Of a DNA stretch of 64,000 nt, positions 1 to 13,555 are shown piece by piece. Origin of the DNA: Pseudocercospora fijiensis CIRAD86. Its lineage: Eukaryota; Ascomycota; Dothideomycetes; Mycosphaerellales; Mycosphaerellaceae. A program made the translations under genes and the position numbers. The first letter of the stretch is position 1. Each line of letters begins with the position of its first letter. The notes beneath the pieces were generated by a model. It saw only the letters and a list, made by a program, of their open reading frames with translations, ran no database searches and was not told the origin of the DNA. The stretch covers positions 2,355,486 to 2,419,485 of the forward strand of contig NW_006921540.1 in NCBI RefSeq assembly GCF_000340215.1, given 5' to 3'.

Positions 1-2640
1 ACCGAGAACTTTAGGTCTACCGCTAAAGAGCCTCTAGAGAACGAATATCGTCCTCGTCGTAGGAAAACTTAGATACCTCTAAAGCTAGAGAAGCAAGCGG
101 TCTAACCTTCGGTAGAAGACGATATAGGAGCGGCCCCTAAGCCGGATAGACGCAAGGTTCCTTTTATAATTAATCCGCCTAAGGGCGACGCCTTTAAGAA
201 CTTCGGCTCTTTTCGTAAAGAGCCCCCGCTAGTGCCTTAAGAAAGCTCCCTTATCTCCGTATCTACTACGTTACCTCTTAGCTCTCTCGCCGACTTAGAT
301 CTAGAGTAAGAAATATTAGGCAAGGCTAACGGAGCCGCAGCCCCTACTAACGGTAATGCTATATAGTAAATAAAGGAATAGTTTGCTTAATAAATACGAG
401 AAGAACGCGAGAGAGCGGGAATATAGCGTAAGAACGACTAGGCTCGTCTTAATTGCGCCCTCGTAGAGCAATAAGAGGTCTACGAGCTCGAGATCTAAGA
501 AAAATTATAAGAGGCTTTCGAGTAGGGCCGCTAGGAAGCCGTAAGAGCTAAGAATAAAGCGGCCGCTAAAGAGAATAGCGAGGGCAGAGCTCCGTAGCCG
601 TCGGAGCAACTAGACTACTATATTAATACGGGCAAGTTGTTTACGTCGGGATAGCGAGGAAACGCTAAGTCTACTAGAAGACCGAGGGAAGCGAACTCTC
701 GGAATAATACCGGCAATAACGAAGATAGTAATAATAACGCCGAGAATACTAGAATTAGTAGGTTAGAAACGCTTATAGGGAAACTAGTATAGGCGATAGG
801 GAATAAGGGCTAGGTAGGCTATATAGCTCTATAGAATAAGGACTATCTAGGAGCGACCGGGCCGCCGCGATATATAGGTCTTTACCCGATACGTAACCGA
901 GTAGGCTACGGCCTAACGAGGGTAGACTAGTAAGCTAATCGGAATCGAGATGCTCGCCCTTATACTAGACCTAAGATTAACGCCGAGCGTTTCGCGGCCT
1001 TAGCCTAGGGAGTCCTAGTCGCTAGAGAGCTACCTACGGGCAACCTTAGGTCTATATAGAACCGCGGGAATCGAGGAAACTATATTAACCCTAGGTATAA
1101 CGGTATATACGTATATACTCCCCTATATACTCCTTAGTTAGATTTTAGCTAGGAAATCGCCCCTTATAAGTTTAAGCCCGAGCAAATCGGGTATTTTAAT
1201 AAGGACCTACCGGAGAGTAAGGGCAAAGGCCCGGTAGTATATTTCGGGAATACTATATACTACCGAGATGTTTTCGCCTTTATTACGCGCCTAGACGTCG
1301 CTATTTAGGCTAGCGAATACCTAGCTCCTACCCTTCGTCTATTACTATACCGATGCCTTTAGGGTTCCGCTTTATAATAGTATCTATACGCGCTTACTAA
1401 TAATCGACGTACGCTCCTATAGACCGGCCTAGGGATCGAGCGATAGAAGGAGGCGTTACGCGAACAGTTCCGATTAAACCCTTTAGTCGCCGCGCGCGAG
1501 ATAGAGATAGAGCAATACCGTATCGAGGATATCGCGGCCCGTAGGAGCGTAAGCGAGTACGTTATTAATATTATATATCTCGCTTAGTAGAGCGGTACGG
1601 AATCGCTCGCTAGGTAGATTAATTATGCCTTCCGTAAGATCGCGCTAGAGCTTAGAGATAATCTTAATATACCTACGGTATTATAAATATATTAAACCCT
1701 TATCGATATAATATAGGCCTACTACGCTACGTAGGTAGAGCTATATCTACCCGGTAGTACAACTACTAGCTACTATAGTAGTAAGTATAACCTTCGGCGT
1801 AGCGATTTAGTATAGGGTAGGTTCGTAGACCTAAGGTTCTAGCCTAGGTCTTATTTTAACGCTAGACGCGCGCCTTTTCTCGGAAACAATAATCCGTATA
1901 ATCGATAGCAACCTAACGCCTTCTAATAGCGCCGTTAGCCTAGATCTTAAGTCTATAGCCGCTAACGACTATAAGCCGTAAACGTAAGCGTAAACGAGAA
2001 GATAGTAGACGCGCGCGGTCTCCCGTAGTATCCGAATCCTTAGAGATAGTAGACGATACTCGGAAATATAAGAGGATAAGGCATTCCTACGAATTATAGA
2101 GGCCTCGCTAAGTCCGCCTTTTTCTACGACCCGATAGACCGAGAGTAGGGCGATAAGTACGACGAATCTAGACTTAGTTAGTAGGACTAGTTCGACGCCT
2201 AAGAAGAGCTAGGAGATTAGTATAAGGCGGAAGAAGACGCTAGCTATACCGGCGGATAAGAGGACTAGGTTTTCCCTTCTATAAACCCGTTCGTATCTCT
2301 AGTCTACTATACTTAGACCTAGAGCCGTAGACCCGAGGTCTCGAGCTAGCCTTCTTAAGAGAAGAACCGCTAGGACGGCCGACCTATACGCTATAATATA
2401 TACGGGGAGATTTTCCGCTCCGCTAACGAGTTTTTTACTACCTACCTCGACTAAGCCTACCCTAAGGACGCCTCCGGCAAACGTACTAACGTACTCCTCG
2501 AATAGGCTTCGGGAAACTCCGCGAGCTAGAAGTGAAACTAGTTACTCCTAGCTCGTAGCGCTTAACCCTAAGTCTATTAGAAACTCTAGAATACCTAGTA
2601 GCTATAGGAATTTTCGAGCGCCTTAAATTACTAGGTTACT
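1..2640 (+). pseudogene. gag-like ORF of gypsy element A (RIP-degraded)
   Basis: Reading from base 1 gives a long frame broken only by TAG/TAA. It begins with a charged, Glu/Arg/Lys-rich, probably coiled-coil stretch (about 400-800) and then a capsid-like helical part at about 1,180-1,700, including segments such as YFGNTIYYRDVFAF and IEIEQYRIEDIAARR. These resemble Ty3 gag capsid proteins in position and style, not by a conserved catalytic motif. The frame is lost near 2,640-2,700 and pol follows in another frame. The true start is outside the window. The gag assignment rests mainly on position upstream of protease and RT. Confidence 0.6.
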
Positions 2641-2699
2641 TACTACTAGATAAGCAAGATGCCTTACGTCTATTAATAAAGGCCTAAGGGAAAATATAA

Positions 2700-5600
2700 G
2701 TATACAATTTAGTATCTTATAGAACTAGCTCTCTCTAGAATATCGAAACGTATCTTACTACAGACAAGTATTAAGAAGATTTATTATAGCTAGCTAAGCG
2801 AAAATTTAACGACATTAATAGCCTAAAGCTTTAGGTCTACTATATTTAAGAGCAACTATAGATTATTCTATATACGGCTAAGCTCCTAGGAGTCCTAGCG
2901 GGAGATCTAGCTTATACGTTCCGATATTACGATATAGTCGAGGCTAACTACGCTCTTGCTCTAGGAAGAGAATTTAAACGTATATGCCTCGATACTAGTA
3001 TAAAAGCATCGATAATAGACTAGAAGTAGCTAGTCGCCTAGCTAGGTCGAGAAAACATCTAGTATCTAAAGTAGCCTCTCGAATTTCGTAGTTTAGCCGG
3101 AAGTATAAAGTGCGAGTAATAGATTAATTTGTCGATATACTTCCCTATATTCGCGAAGTCTAGAAAGCCTACTCTCGCCTATATCGAATAGCTAGTAAGA
3201 GTTATACCTAATTTACCGTATAATATACTCCTCGGGATAGACGTTATAACCCCCGCCGGCTTTATACTCTATACCGGAGCCGGATACGTCGTTATGATAG
3301 AAAACGACTACGCCGTAATACCTATAGCCTATATACCTAAAACTAAGACTCTAATATAGGCTAATATTAGGGCTATCGACTAAATTAGGCTACCGCTACG
3401 TACGGCGGTAATAATTCTAGTACGATATAATAGAACGACGGCTTTTAAGGGTATAGACTAAGACCTCCTCTTTGTTCCCGGCGAATCTATTTTCCTAGGC
3501 ACGGCGGCGATATACGCTTATATTACCGGACCCGAACTTCCTAGAGTCTAAGTTAGGAATCTTAGCTACGACGACGACCTAGTAATACTACGTAATATAA
3601 AACTAGGTAAACTGTAGTAATTACAGATAGATAATATCTAGCAAATCGATAAGTTTAATATAGACCCTCGGTCTATAGAGCGAAAATTAGGAGGCACCTC
3701 GCTCGCGATAGACCTATAGGTATAGGCTCTTTTAACTCGCGAATTCCGAGTATCCTTAAGAACGAGAAAAGCCGTAGTAGAACCTATTTATAGAGTTACG
3801 CAAGCTTAAGCGCTTAAGACCCGATAGTCTTAGGTACCGATAAATAGACTTAGCGAAAATAAGACGATTAGGCTAATAGACCGAGAGTCTCCTCGCCCTT
3901 CCGGCCGAACTCTCGCTAGCGCGTTTTAGTCTAATTTAAGCCTAGCCGGGAACTTAGCGAATTCGGATTAGACTATAGTACGCCCGTAACTTCCGCGGAT
4001 ATCTAAATCTTAGCTACCGACCTACGAACTTAACGAAAATAAGGAAGCGGACCTAATAGACCTTAACTTACCGCCCGATACTACTAAAATTTTAATTAAC
4101 GCTAGGATAGCTAGTCTTAAAACTTCGGCCGGCGTAATAGTTTATACGGCCAACCCGGATTCTAACGCAGCGGTAGACCTTTAGTCTATCGCCGACAAAT
4201 TCCTATATAGACCCCGTAGTAGTTCGGTTTCCAAACTACTAAACGTATATAGTTTGGTTTCTTAGCGGTACCCCTCCGGTTTGGTTCCGGTTTGGTTTTT
4301 TGCCCCGCTAGTCTAAGCTAGTTTCCGAGGAAACTACGACGATATACGACGACCTCGGAACGAGTCCGGTACGCGACGGGGGCCCTATATTATACACGCT
4401 ATACGATTGCATTCGTGTTTCGGGCTGTTTAGACGTGTTTTAGGATAGGTTTTTGTCCGTAGCCGGTACGTAGCCGGCAAACCGGTCCGTACACTAGTTT
4501 CTTAGCAAACTAAACCAAACTAAACTAGAATTTCGGCTTAGCAAACTAAACTAACCTAACCCGAACTACTACGGGGTCTATTTCTATAGTTATAGACGGA
4601 TAGAGGTACGACGATTAACCTACTAAAGGACGAGTAGTTAGAACTTCCCCTTAAGTCGGGATAGGAAGATAAAAAGTTTAGTAGTAAGGTTTATCGAATA
4701 TCGGCGAAGGATAATACGGAAGTCGATAAACAGTTCGATAAACTCTACTCCTAAGGTAAGATAGCTTTTAGCGAAAAACCCTTACCGTTAGCTTAGCCGG
4801 TTTTCGTCGTCTAGAGGACGCTATTCCGCGATAATAGCTTAGCTTACCGTAAGCTACGCGTAGTTATCGATATTAGAGGCCTTAATAGTATATCGTAGAA
4901 GGATACCTACCCTCTTCCCCTCTAGGACGACATTATCGCTAAGCTACGTAGCTATATATATATCTCGGTAATAGACGTAAGGTCTATATTCTATTAATTC
5001 GTAGTAGCCGAGAAAGATCGCTAGAAATTTATAGTAAATACTACTCGCGGATAGGAATACTTAAAGGTCGCGGCGATAGGATATTATAATAGCGTTTAAT
5101 ATATATAAAGGCTACTCGACCGTACTCTACGGGAATTCGGGGACGCGGCGAATAGGTATATCGATAATATAGTCCTAGGGTCGGTAGACCTAGAGTCTTA
5201 TCGTACCCTACTTAAACGCGTATTTAAAAAGATAGACGACTTACGATTTAGCCTAGAACCTAGGAAGGCGTACCTAGGTTTCCTTTCTGTCTAAATTCTT
5301 AAGAGAACGGTAGATAGGAAGGGATTCGTAACTTAGGTAGATAGACTCGTAGCGCTACGGGAACTAGAAAAGCCGGTTAACGCCGAATAGCTAGAATACT
5401 ATCTCGGTCTAGTCGGCTACCTTAGGTCTACTATTCTATATTTCGGTAGAATTATACTACCCTTATAGTAAGCTAAAATCGCCGTAATAAAGGAATACTA
5501 GGCTACCTAAACGAAGGGCGGAAGGCGCCGCGCCTAAATACGGGGAGTAAAGCTATACTAGATTCCAAGGGTAAGGGTCCTTGATTCCGCGAAGACAGGG

Positions 5601-8320
5601 AGGACTGTGCCGCCCTACTATAGTTGTACATATTGTGGACCCTACGTCTACCTTATATATCGACGTAGACGCTTCTAAGGAGTTTAGAATAGGCGTAATA
5701 TACTACTAAGTCGATAGAGACTTAGAAATAGAATACGAGGAACCTGCCCCTATAACGCGGAAAGATAATATAGTCTCCGATTTCGTCGATAGTACTACCT
5801 AGCTAAAGCGGTCTAAGCAGTTTCCCCGAGATAGACTAAAGATCTTAGGTTTCGCTAGTTATATACTTACGGGTGCCGAGGCGCGCTACTAGCTAACCGA
5901 GCTCGAATTATTCGGAGTCGTCTAAGCAATTAAAAGGGCGTCTTATATAGTAGATATAGTACTAAGGACTATCGTAGTTACCGATTATAGCGCGGTAATA
6001 GCGATAGCGAAAAAGACCTAGATCGCTACGACGGTATCTACGGCCGGATTAAACCGGAGAATAATCTAGGCCGCTATCTATATTTCCTAATTCGCGAGCT
6101 TAGAAATTATCTATAGACTAGGACGTAATTATATCGCCCTCGATATACTCTCCCGATTATAGGGCGTACTCTCCTTCTAACGGGACGACGTTAACGCTAG
6201 CGGCTTAGACGAGATTCCTATAATATTAATAATGCTATACGACTTTAAGCCTACCTTCGAAGGCGACGGCGCGTATAATATAAAAATCTCGAGCTAATCG
6301 CCGGACCCTACGTCTACTGCTACTATACATATACGTAGCCTTAACCTCCTAAATTTTAAAATAAATATCCCTACTCTTCTACCTTCGGCTTTAGTAAATG
6401 TCCTCTCTCTATCCGGAATCGACTATAGCGAATGTTTCTTTTCGTAAACTAGTAGATAGAAATACTACTATCGCGACGAAATACCCGCCTTTTTCTATAG
6501 TATTTAAAAGGAACCTACTCTCTACGTAGAAACGGTAATGTCCCTCTTTAATAAGTTTAAGGCGAGACTTAGGAAAGTATACTAAGACGACCGACCGTAG
6601 CGGAGATTACTAGTAGTCCTTAAGTCTATCGAAGTCGTATATGCCTAGGACTAAGGAGTATAACCCGAGTAGATATCGAATCGCTAAGTATAGAGGAGAT
6701 AGAGGCGTAAGCGCGACCGTAAAGCTAGACGGAAGAAGGCATACTCTAAGACCTAGGTAAAAGCCGCCCTAGAGACAGATAGGGCACCTTCGGTCTACCC
6801 GGATTAGCCTCTAGCGTATCTCCCGAAGCTAGCCTCTTTGCGCTTTTCGGAAGATACCGCCGTACGTAGTATATAGTATATACTCGAAAAACCCGACGAC
6901 GTCCCGATAGACCTAAAGTGCCTAGATAGGATTAGATTTTTTCGGGAAGATAGCTTAGTTTACTATATTAACCCGACCTTATATTATTCCCGTCTATATA
7001 TTCCTTTTAGCCTTACTTATAAGATCTTTAAGATAGCCTATAACCTTCGGTATTACGCGGGTTTTTAGCGCACCCTCGATCGCGTTAACGCGAGTTTCTA
7101 TATCCGGCACTATCGCCGACATTTAGAACGCTATATCGACTAGTGCTATATATATAAGACGAATTAGCTAACGCGATATAAGCCCTACGGGTAACTTAAT
7201 CCGATAGACGCGAAGTATAGGCTTCCTATAGACGTCTAAATAGTAGACTAGATTATAGGACTCCTACCTACTAACGAAGGTTTTAATACGCTCCTTATAG
7301 TAACCTATAAGAAGTCTAAACGGGTTTTGCTCCTCCCCGGCAAATACTAGTAGACTATAGAAACCTAGGCAGCCTAGTACCTTACGGCTATCTAAGAGCG
7401 ATCTTAGCGAGTCGCTAAAGTCTTTATCTACGATCGAGATCCTAAATAGCTATCTAAATTCTTTACTATAATAATAAAGCTACTAGGTATATTAATCCTC
7501 GCCTCTATAGCTTACTATCTATAGATAGACGGCTAGTCCGAGCGTACAAATTAGACCGTTAAGATCGCTATACGGTATTTTGTTATAGCAAATCTAGATA
7601 TATAGTAGATAGACGTCCTTCCCTCCCTTATATCCTATCTCGGGAGTATTAAGAATGCGAGCACCGGCGTCTCGCCCGATAAAATACTTTTCGGGTTTAA
7701 TTCAAATACCGACGCCTTTATCGGGCTCCGGGAACTATAGCTAAAGGATTACGTAGCGCTACGATAGCAATTTCGGGACGCAGCCGAGGAATCTATAGCT
7801 TTCGTAGTAGTAGATATAAAGTACCGCTACGATACTAAGTATTAGTATATATTCTTCGAGCCGGGAGACTATACTATACTTAGGCTATATTACGGATATC
7901 GCGTATATAGTTAGAGCTATCGTAAATACAGTAATTAGGCTATAGGCCCTTTTAAGATTAAGAGAAGGATAGGCAAATTAGCCTATAAATTAGAGCTGCC
8001 TAAATTAGTTAAGTTCTATCCGGTAATATCGATCGCGTAGCTCGAGCCTATACTAAATCTAGCGAAGGACCCCTTCTCGAGACCTTATCCCCGCGTTCTA
8101 GTCCCGATAGACCTATAGTCTAAACAACCTACAATAACTCCTAAACGCGTTTTAACTAAACGTAGCTTAAAGGGAAAAACTAAATATCTAGTAAAGTAGA
8201 AGGACGAGCAACTAATAATAAATAAATAGGTTAGAGAAAACGAAATACGAGAAGGTAACGAATACCTAATTAAAAGATTCGAAGACTCGTAGGTTACGGA
8301 TAGACAAGTAAATTAAATAA
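2700..8320 (+). pseudogene. pol of gypsy element A: protease, RT, RNase H, integrase, chromodomain-like tail
   Basis: A retropepsin-like segment lies near 3,150-3,450 (ILLGIDVITPAGF). RT spans about 4,620-5,460 with VVIDIRGLN near 4,860 and the catalytic box as YIDNIV at 5,157-5,174; a YIDD box with the second Asp changed to Asn is what a TG-to-TA change produces. RNase H follows at about 5,640-6,180. Integrase runs about 6,900-7,950, with a core beginning VDWIIGLLPTNEGF when TAG is read as Trp and a QTDGQSERTNQT-like segment at about 7,521-7,560. A chromodomain-like tail (KYLVK*KDEQL) ends near 8,310. A MITE at 4,208-4,580 separates protease from RT. Nothing here can be functional. Confidence 0.88.
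4208..4580 (-). mobile_element. hAT-type MITE, copy 1 (373 bp), inserted in gypsy A pol
   Basis: The element is bounded by perfect terminal inverted repeats that start TAGACCCCGTAGTAG and end with the complement CTACTACGGGGTCTA. It is flanked by 8-bp near-duplications, ttcctata (4,200-4,207) and tttctata (4,581-4,588), differing at one C/T site. An 8-bp target duplication and TAG-type ends fit the hAT superfamily. It has no coding capacity. Subterminal arrays of GGTTT/AAACC motifs lie at both ends. It is a reverse-oriented relative of the copy at 13,556-13,938, and many CpA sites kept in that copy are TpA here, so this copy has been hit harder by RIP. Confidence 0.88.
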
Positions 8321-9408
8321 CGCCGTCTATAACGTAGAGGGAGCTAAGACATATCGCTACGAGATCGATACGACCTAGTTAAGATAGTAGTAGCGGTAAC
8401 AACGTCGACGGGAACGTTAATAGATAGGCGTAGCCTACGCGACGCTAGCTACCGAGAGGGCAGAAGAAACTAGTATATATTAAAGAAAGCGACGATAAGT
8501 CTATCGGCGGCCCGTCTAGAATATAGTAGACCGATCCGTCTCTACTAAATATAACCTTAAGCGAATAGAACTCGACTATAGGCAATATAGCGCTACGACC
8601 GGAATTAATTAGCTCCGATACGTATCGCCGCTAAATAACTTGCAATATAGCCGCTAGTAGCACGCTAAGGGAAGGCCTAACCTTAGGTCTATCTAACGTG
8701 TCTAACTAGAAAGTAAGGGATATAAAGAAGAGGACCCTAATTCCGACGATACGACGTCTTACTAAGGATAAAATTTAGCGATAGCGCGACACCCCCGCGC
8801 CTCTAAATACCTAGGTAGGAGCCTATCGAAGAATTCTGCTATCCTTGTTTACGACGCTATAATTCCCGCTTATTACGGCGAATCGGTACCTTAACCCCCG
8901 GCTATAGGTTTTCCCTCCTATAGAGGAAATCTAATAGTGTTTCTACTAGCATTACCTCTATAGATTTAGATATAGGTTTCGAATACCGATAGACGTAGAC
9001 TTCCGGGCTACCTTAGCAGAACTAATAAATTCTAGAAGTCGTTTTCCTCGCTTATCGCTTTACTTCGAAAGTTTGTTTTAAGGTTCGCGTATATACGCTA
9101 CTATTAGTCGCGTAAAAGCGCGCGGAAGCTCGGACCCTACCGCGAGGTAACCTTTTTTCCGTCCTTCTTTACGTAACAATTACTCTATATATAATAATAT
9201 ACTATAAGTCGGCGGTATACCGTTGCTACTATAAGCATCCTAGTAATATCTATACTCGATATCGACTACGCCCTACTAGCTTACCGCGCTATCTATAGTA
9301 AGCGATCCTAACCTCCTACGCTAGCGTAAGTAGAGCGGCATATTCGATATATTACCGTCGCTACGCGACGACGACAACCCTAGTAAAGGCTAAGGACAGC
9401 CGCGTCCT
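8321..9408 (+). other. Spacer between pol and ORF3 of gypsy A
   Basis: This 1.1-kb stretch lies between the chromodomain-like end of pol and the start of the third ORF. It has the same CpA-poor, CpG-retaining composition as the rest of the element. No domain was recognised in any frame; it may hold the promoter or leader of ORF3, but no motif supports that. Confidence 0.4.
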
Positions 9409-9417
9409 ATGTCTACT

Positions 9418-9747
9418 AATAGTAAAGAATAGTAGCCTATTACTAAGGATAATAGAGAATAGTAGCCTATTACTAAGGATAATAGAGAATAGCAGCCTAT
9501 TACTAAGAAGGATAAAGAATAGTAGCCTATTGCTAAAAATAGTAAAGAATAGCAGCCTATTACTAAGGAGGATAAAGAATAGCAGCCTATTACTAAAAAT
9601 AATAAAGAATAGCAGCCTATTACTAAAAATAGTAAAGAATAGCAGCCTATTGCTAAGGAAGATAAAGAATAGTAGCCTATTGCTAAAAATAGTAAAGAAT
9701 AGCAGCCTATTACTAAGAAGGATAAAGGAGAATAGCCTAGTACTAAG
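9418..9747 (+). repeat. 30-bp tandem repeat, 11 units, encoding a 10-residue repeat in ORF3
   Basis: Eleven contiguous 30-bp units, the last one degenerate, are in phase with ATG 9,409. Each encodes a decapeptide of the form x-x-K/R-E-*-Q-P-I-T/A-K, where * is TAG from an original Gln or Trp codon. The first three positions alternate among NSK, DNR, KDK, EDK and NNK. Period of exactly 30 bp, conservation of QPI, and variation mostly at coding-silent or charged positions point to a repeat selected at protein level before RIP. The units are contiguous with no spacers. Confidence 0.92.
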
Positions 9748-12123
9748 AATAGAGAAGACAAGTCTAAGTCTACTAGTACGCCCTAAGACGTTAGCGACTC
9801 GATAGAAGACGTCGTTTAGTCGACTAAAGACGATAATTATACTAGCGAAGACGATAGAGACGTCGGCGATCCGATAGAAGACGTCGTTTAGTCGATTAAA
9901 GACGATAACTACGCTAACGAAGAGGTCGACGAAGTCGTCGATAAAAAAGAAGCCGCTAAGCGAGCGCGTAAGAAGAAGAGAGACAAGAAAATAAAGAACG
10001 CTATACTACTGCCTAGGAAAGGCGAACTTCTAAGAATCCCCTACCCGGATATAAAGCCTAATTTCTCCGATATATTTCTCTATATCGATAGAGCCGGCCT
10101 ATCCCTTAACGCTATTTTAGATATTCCGATAGCGATAGCGCGTACCCTAAATAATATAGTCGGCCGTAATAGCTCGCTTCTCTATAAAATCGCTATAGAT
10201 AAGAGGCTATACGGCGTAGAGCCCTTCTTACCCAACGCCCTAGCCTACGTATTACGCTAGATAGCCTTTAGTATACGGAGGAGCGAGTATACTCTTACCG
10301 GACAATTCTAGGACTTAATCGGCGTCTAAGGAGCCTACCTCTACGATACCTAATAGTACGGTTAGGATAAGTCCGCCGAGCTATTCTATAAGACCTATAA
10401 CCGTTTCGGCCGGGAAAAACTCGACGTCCTAGAATAAAAGCTTATAAAGGAGGGCAAAGTTAACCGCAAAGCCTTAGTCTATCGCAAGTAGGCTAAAGAA
10501 GAGAGTTAGAAGGTAAAGCTACCCGTTAAGGCTCTATAGATTAAAACCGAGACTAACGACTAGAAGGCCGCCCGCCTTAACTAGGTTAAGAAGGCTTAGA
10601 CTAAGTAAGCAAAGTAGTATAAGAGAAAATTCAAAGGCCGCAATAAGGAGCTAGGGCTCGATATCTATAACTACTACGAGTAGGTAGATTTAAAGAACTT
10701 CGTCGATAAGTATAATTTCGACGCCGACGAAGATAAGCCTACGAACGCCTAGAAGAACGCTATTTTAGGCGCTCGCGCTACGATACGAACGTCCGATAGC
10801 TAAAGCATCTTACCTAAAGGATTGCGCCGATACCTTACGTCTATCTAGCCCTATTATTTCGACCTACTCCTATATAAGAACGCGCTCGTCGACTCCGATA
10901 ATACGTACGGATCTATTAAGTATACTAACTAGAAGTATATCCTAGCCGGCGAACCGCCTAAAGCAATCTATAAGAAGACCGGCGAGCTCTATCCCCTAAA
11001 ATAGATATAGAACTACGAAGAAGGCCTAGCGAACCTAAAGTTTAGCGCGGATGCCTATTTGTAGGAGTAGGCTATAGCGGGCGAACCTCTCGTCTACGAT
11101 ATTAACTACGATATACTTAGTAGCGACGACTCTATCCTATATAAGCTACGTAAGCCGGAGGATATCGCGATGCCTATATATAAGGTTCCCTTATATAGCC
11201 GAAACGCGAAATGCGCCGACCTCTTTAAAGAGCTCTATTAGAAAAAGATATCCGAAATAGCGCTAGCCTACGTCGCCCTAGTATACTAGACAACCGAAGG
11301 CTAAACCTGCCTTAAGATATACAAGGAGGCTAAAAACTGCTTTATCGGACTTTTCTCCGATAGTATTAGCCTACTACTAAACGCCGAAAGCGAGCCTAGT
11401 AGAATCGCGGAGCACCTTAAGGCTATCTTTAATAAGACTAGCGAGGAGTGCCTCGATACCCTAGACTAGTCGAAGCCCGCTATACTTAAGGGTAAGCTCC
11501 TATTAATATAGCGATCTACGTATATATAGCTAATCGCCGAACTCGCTAAAAATTAGATATAGCAGTTAGTCTAGGGCGATATCGAATAAGATTTCTACTA
11601 TATAATCTAAAATTTCTAGCTATAGCTAGGACGGTTCCCTCTAGGCCTACGCGCGTTACTAATAGACTTAATATTTAGTCTCGTACTAGCTACTAAGGGC
11701 CTTATCTTCTAGGATATTCCCCTAACCTGCTACGAGCTAAAATCCTAAGAGGTAACAACCGAGGGAGGCGTACGGCTAGAGATACTACCCTTCCCTTTAT
11801 ATATAAAGGAAAAGAAGAAGCTTAAAGCTAAGGTATTAAAGAAATTAGACGCGATCGAGTAGAAGCACCGCGAAGAGAAGAAAGCTAGCGAGGCCGCTAT
11901 AAAGGCCGCTAAAGTAGAAGCAAAAGCGGCTAAGCGCAAACTACTAGCGGCTACTAAAGAAACTTAGCCTAAGAAGCGTAAAGTACCTACCGCTAACGAG
12001 GCGCCGACTCTAAAGAAGCTAAAATCTATAATAGCAACTACGACTATAGTAGCTAAATCTCTATACGCGAAGGCAAAGCGGATTGCCGCCGCTAAAGACG
12101 AGGCTACGTAGACTACTACGTAG

Positions 12124-12357
12124 GACCCTTCGTCTATCTAGCTAGAACAGTTAGGTACTAGTAAAGCCTCTAGTAAGGGGAAATTAGCTAAGAAGGCTAA
12201 GATAAGTACCGTAGATCCTCTAATCGATACGCGCGACTAGGACCCTTCGTCTACCTAGCTAGAATAGTTAGGTACTAGCAAAGCCTCTAGTAAGCGAAAA
12301 TTAGCTAGGAAGGCTAAGATAAGCACCGCGGATCCTCCGATCGACGCGCGCGACCCG
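12124..12357 (+). repeat. Tandem 117-bp duplication within ORF3 of gypsy A
   Basis: Two head-to-tail units, 12,124-12,240 and 12,241-12,357, share long identical runs. Both encode a segment beginning DPSS and containing LGTSKASSK and a KAKIST-like basic stretch. The unit is a multiple of three, so the frame is kept. Differences are mostly C/T and G/A, as expected after RIP. Confidence 0.85.
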
Positions 12358-13555
12358 CCTACGCTAGGAGATAGCGGTATTGCTCTAAGGGGCCTCTTTA
12401 TAGACCTAACGTTCTAGCTTCTATTTAGGCGCTATAGATTTGTACGCCTATTCGACGTTTTACGTAAGGCTTATAGCGGCCGAACCCTCTACGGCGACGG
12501 TCTACGTCTATCTAAGACCTAGGAAATAGATTTCGTTCGTCGCGTAGCGAGTATAACGGAACTTATAATAGAGGTAGGATACGTAATTATCGCAATATTT
12601 CCTAACTAAGAGTAGTAATAGTATCTAAACTATATCGCGGAGATAGCGAGGAAGTTTAACTATAACTACTTTAACGCCTACTTCGATACTACGGAGCTAG
12701 CTAAGAAGATACGATCGTTTATAGCGGGATTAAAGAATAACGAAGTCTTTCCCTAGGAGGAATATCTTCGGGATATTCCCGCATCCGAGAGAGCCGTAGA
12801 TATAAAGATTTTCGGCGACTAGTCGGTATATATACTTAGCTATTCCCTATAATAGATTTAGGAAGTAGTCGAAGGCGGTTAGACCGACCTCCTAGCCCTA
12901 ATAGACGATTTCCTAATAGCGGCAGTTCCTATACTGCTAAAGGCGGCGGTATTACGGCACTAGATATAGGTAGTTATTCTCCTATATATTAACGATAAGA
13001 CTAGAAAAATCCTTTATATCGGACACTACAAGCACAACAAGCAAGCTAAGTAGTTAATCCGCTTCCTAGGTAGGGAACTTAAGGACAACGCTAGTTAGGT
13101 AGGCGTCCCTAATAGGCGCGGCTATATTATATCTACTAAGGAGATGCCCGCTATACCTTAATCCGACCCCCGTAAGATAGCGAGTATAAGAATCTTAGTA
13201 AGACTAAATAGCTTAGATAGAGGCAAAGCTAGTACCCCTAGCGCTACTATAGTCGTTATCCCTATAGCTAGTATCCCTAGCGCTACTATAGTCGCTAACC
13301 CTATAGCTACTGCCGCTACCTCCGGCGCCGCCGACAAGGGCACCGCTATTGCTACTAACCCTATATCTATCGCTAATATAGATAAGAGTAAATCCTAACT
13401 CCCTATCGATATCCTTCGCGATAAAGGCTAGAGTAGCTTATTCGTCTAGATCGCCCTAGTAGAGCTTACTAGGAAATAGTAGCTAGGAAGCGAGCTAGAA
13501 GAGTTATAAATGTTCGTAGGAGTCCTCGCCTATATAGTCGTAGCGGCAATAAAGG

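Noticed and set aside
9418..9747. CRISPR-like array
   Set aside because: Units are contiguous with no unique spacers, the period encodes a peptide, and the host is eukaryotic.
9390..9805. Long ORFs on both strands through the 30-bp repeat (123 codons minus, 91 codons plus)
   Set aside because: They are open only because a 30-bp period repeats a stop-free frame; the frame consistent with ORF3 is the one that contains TAG codons.
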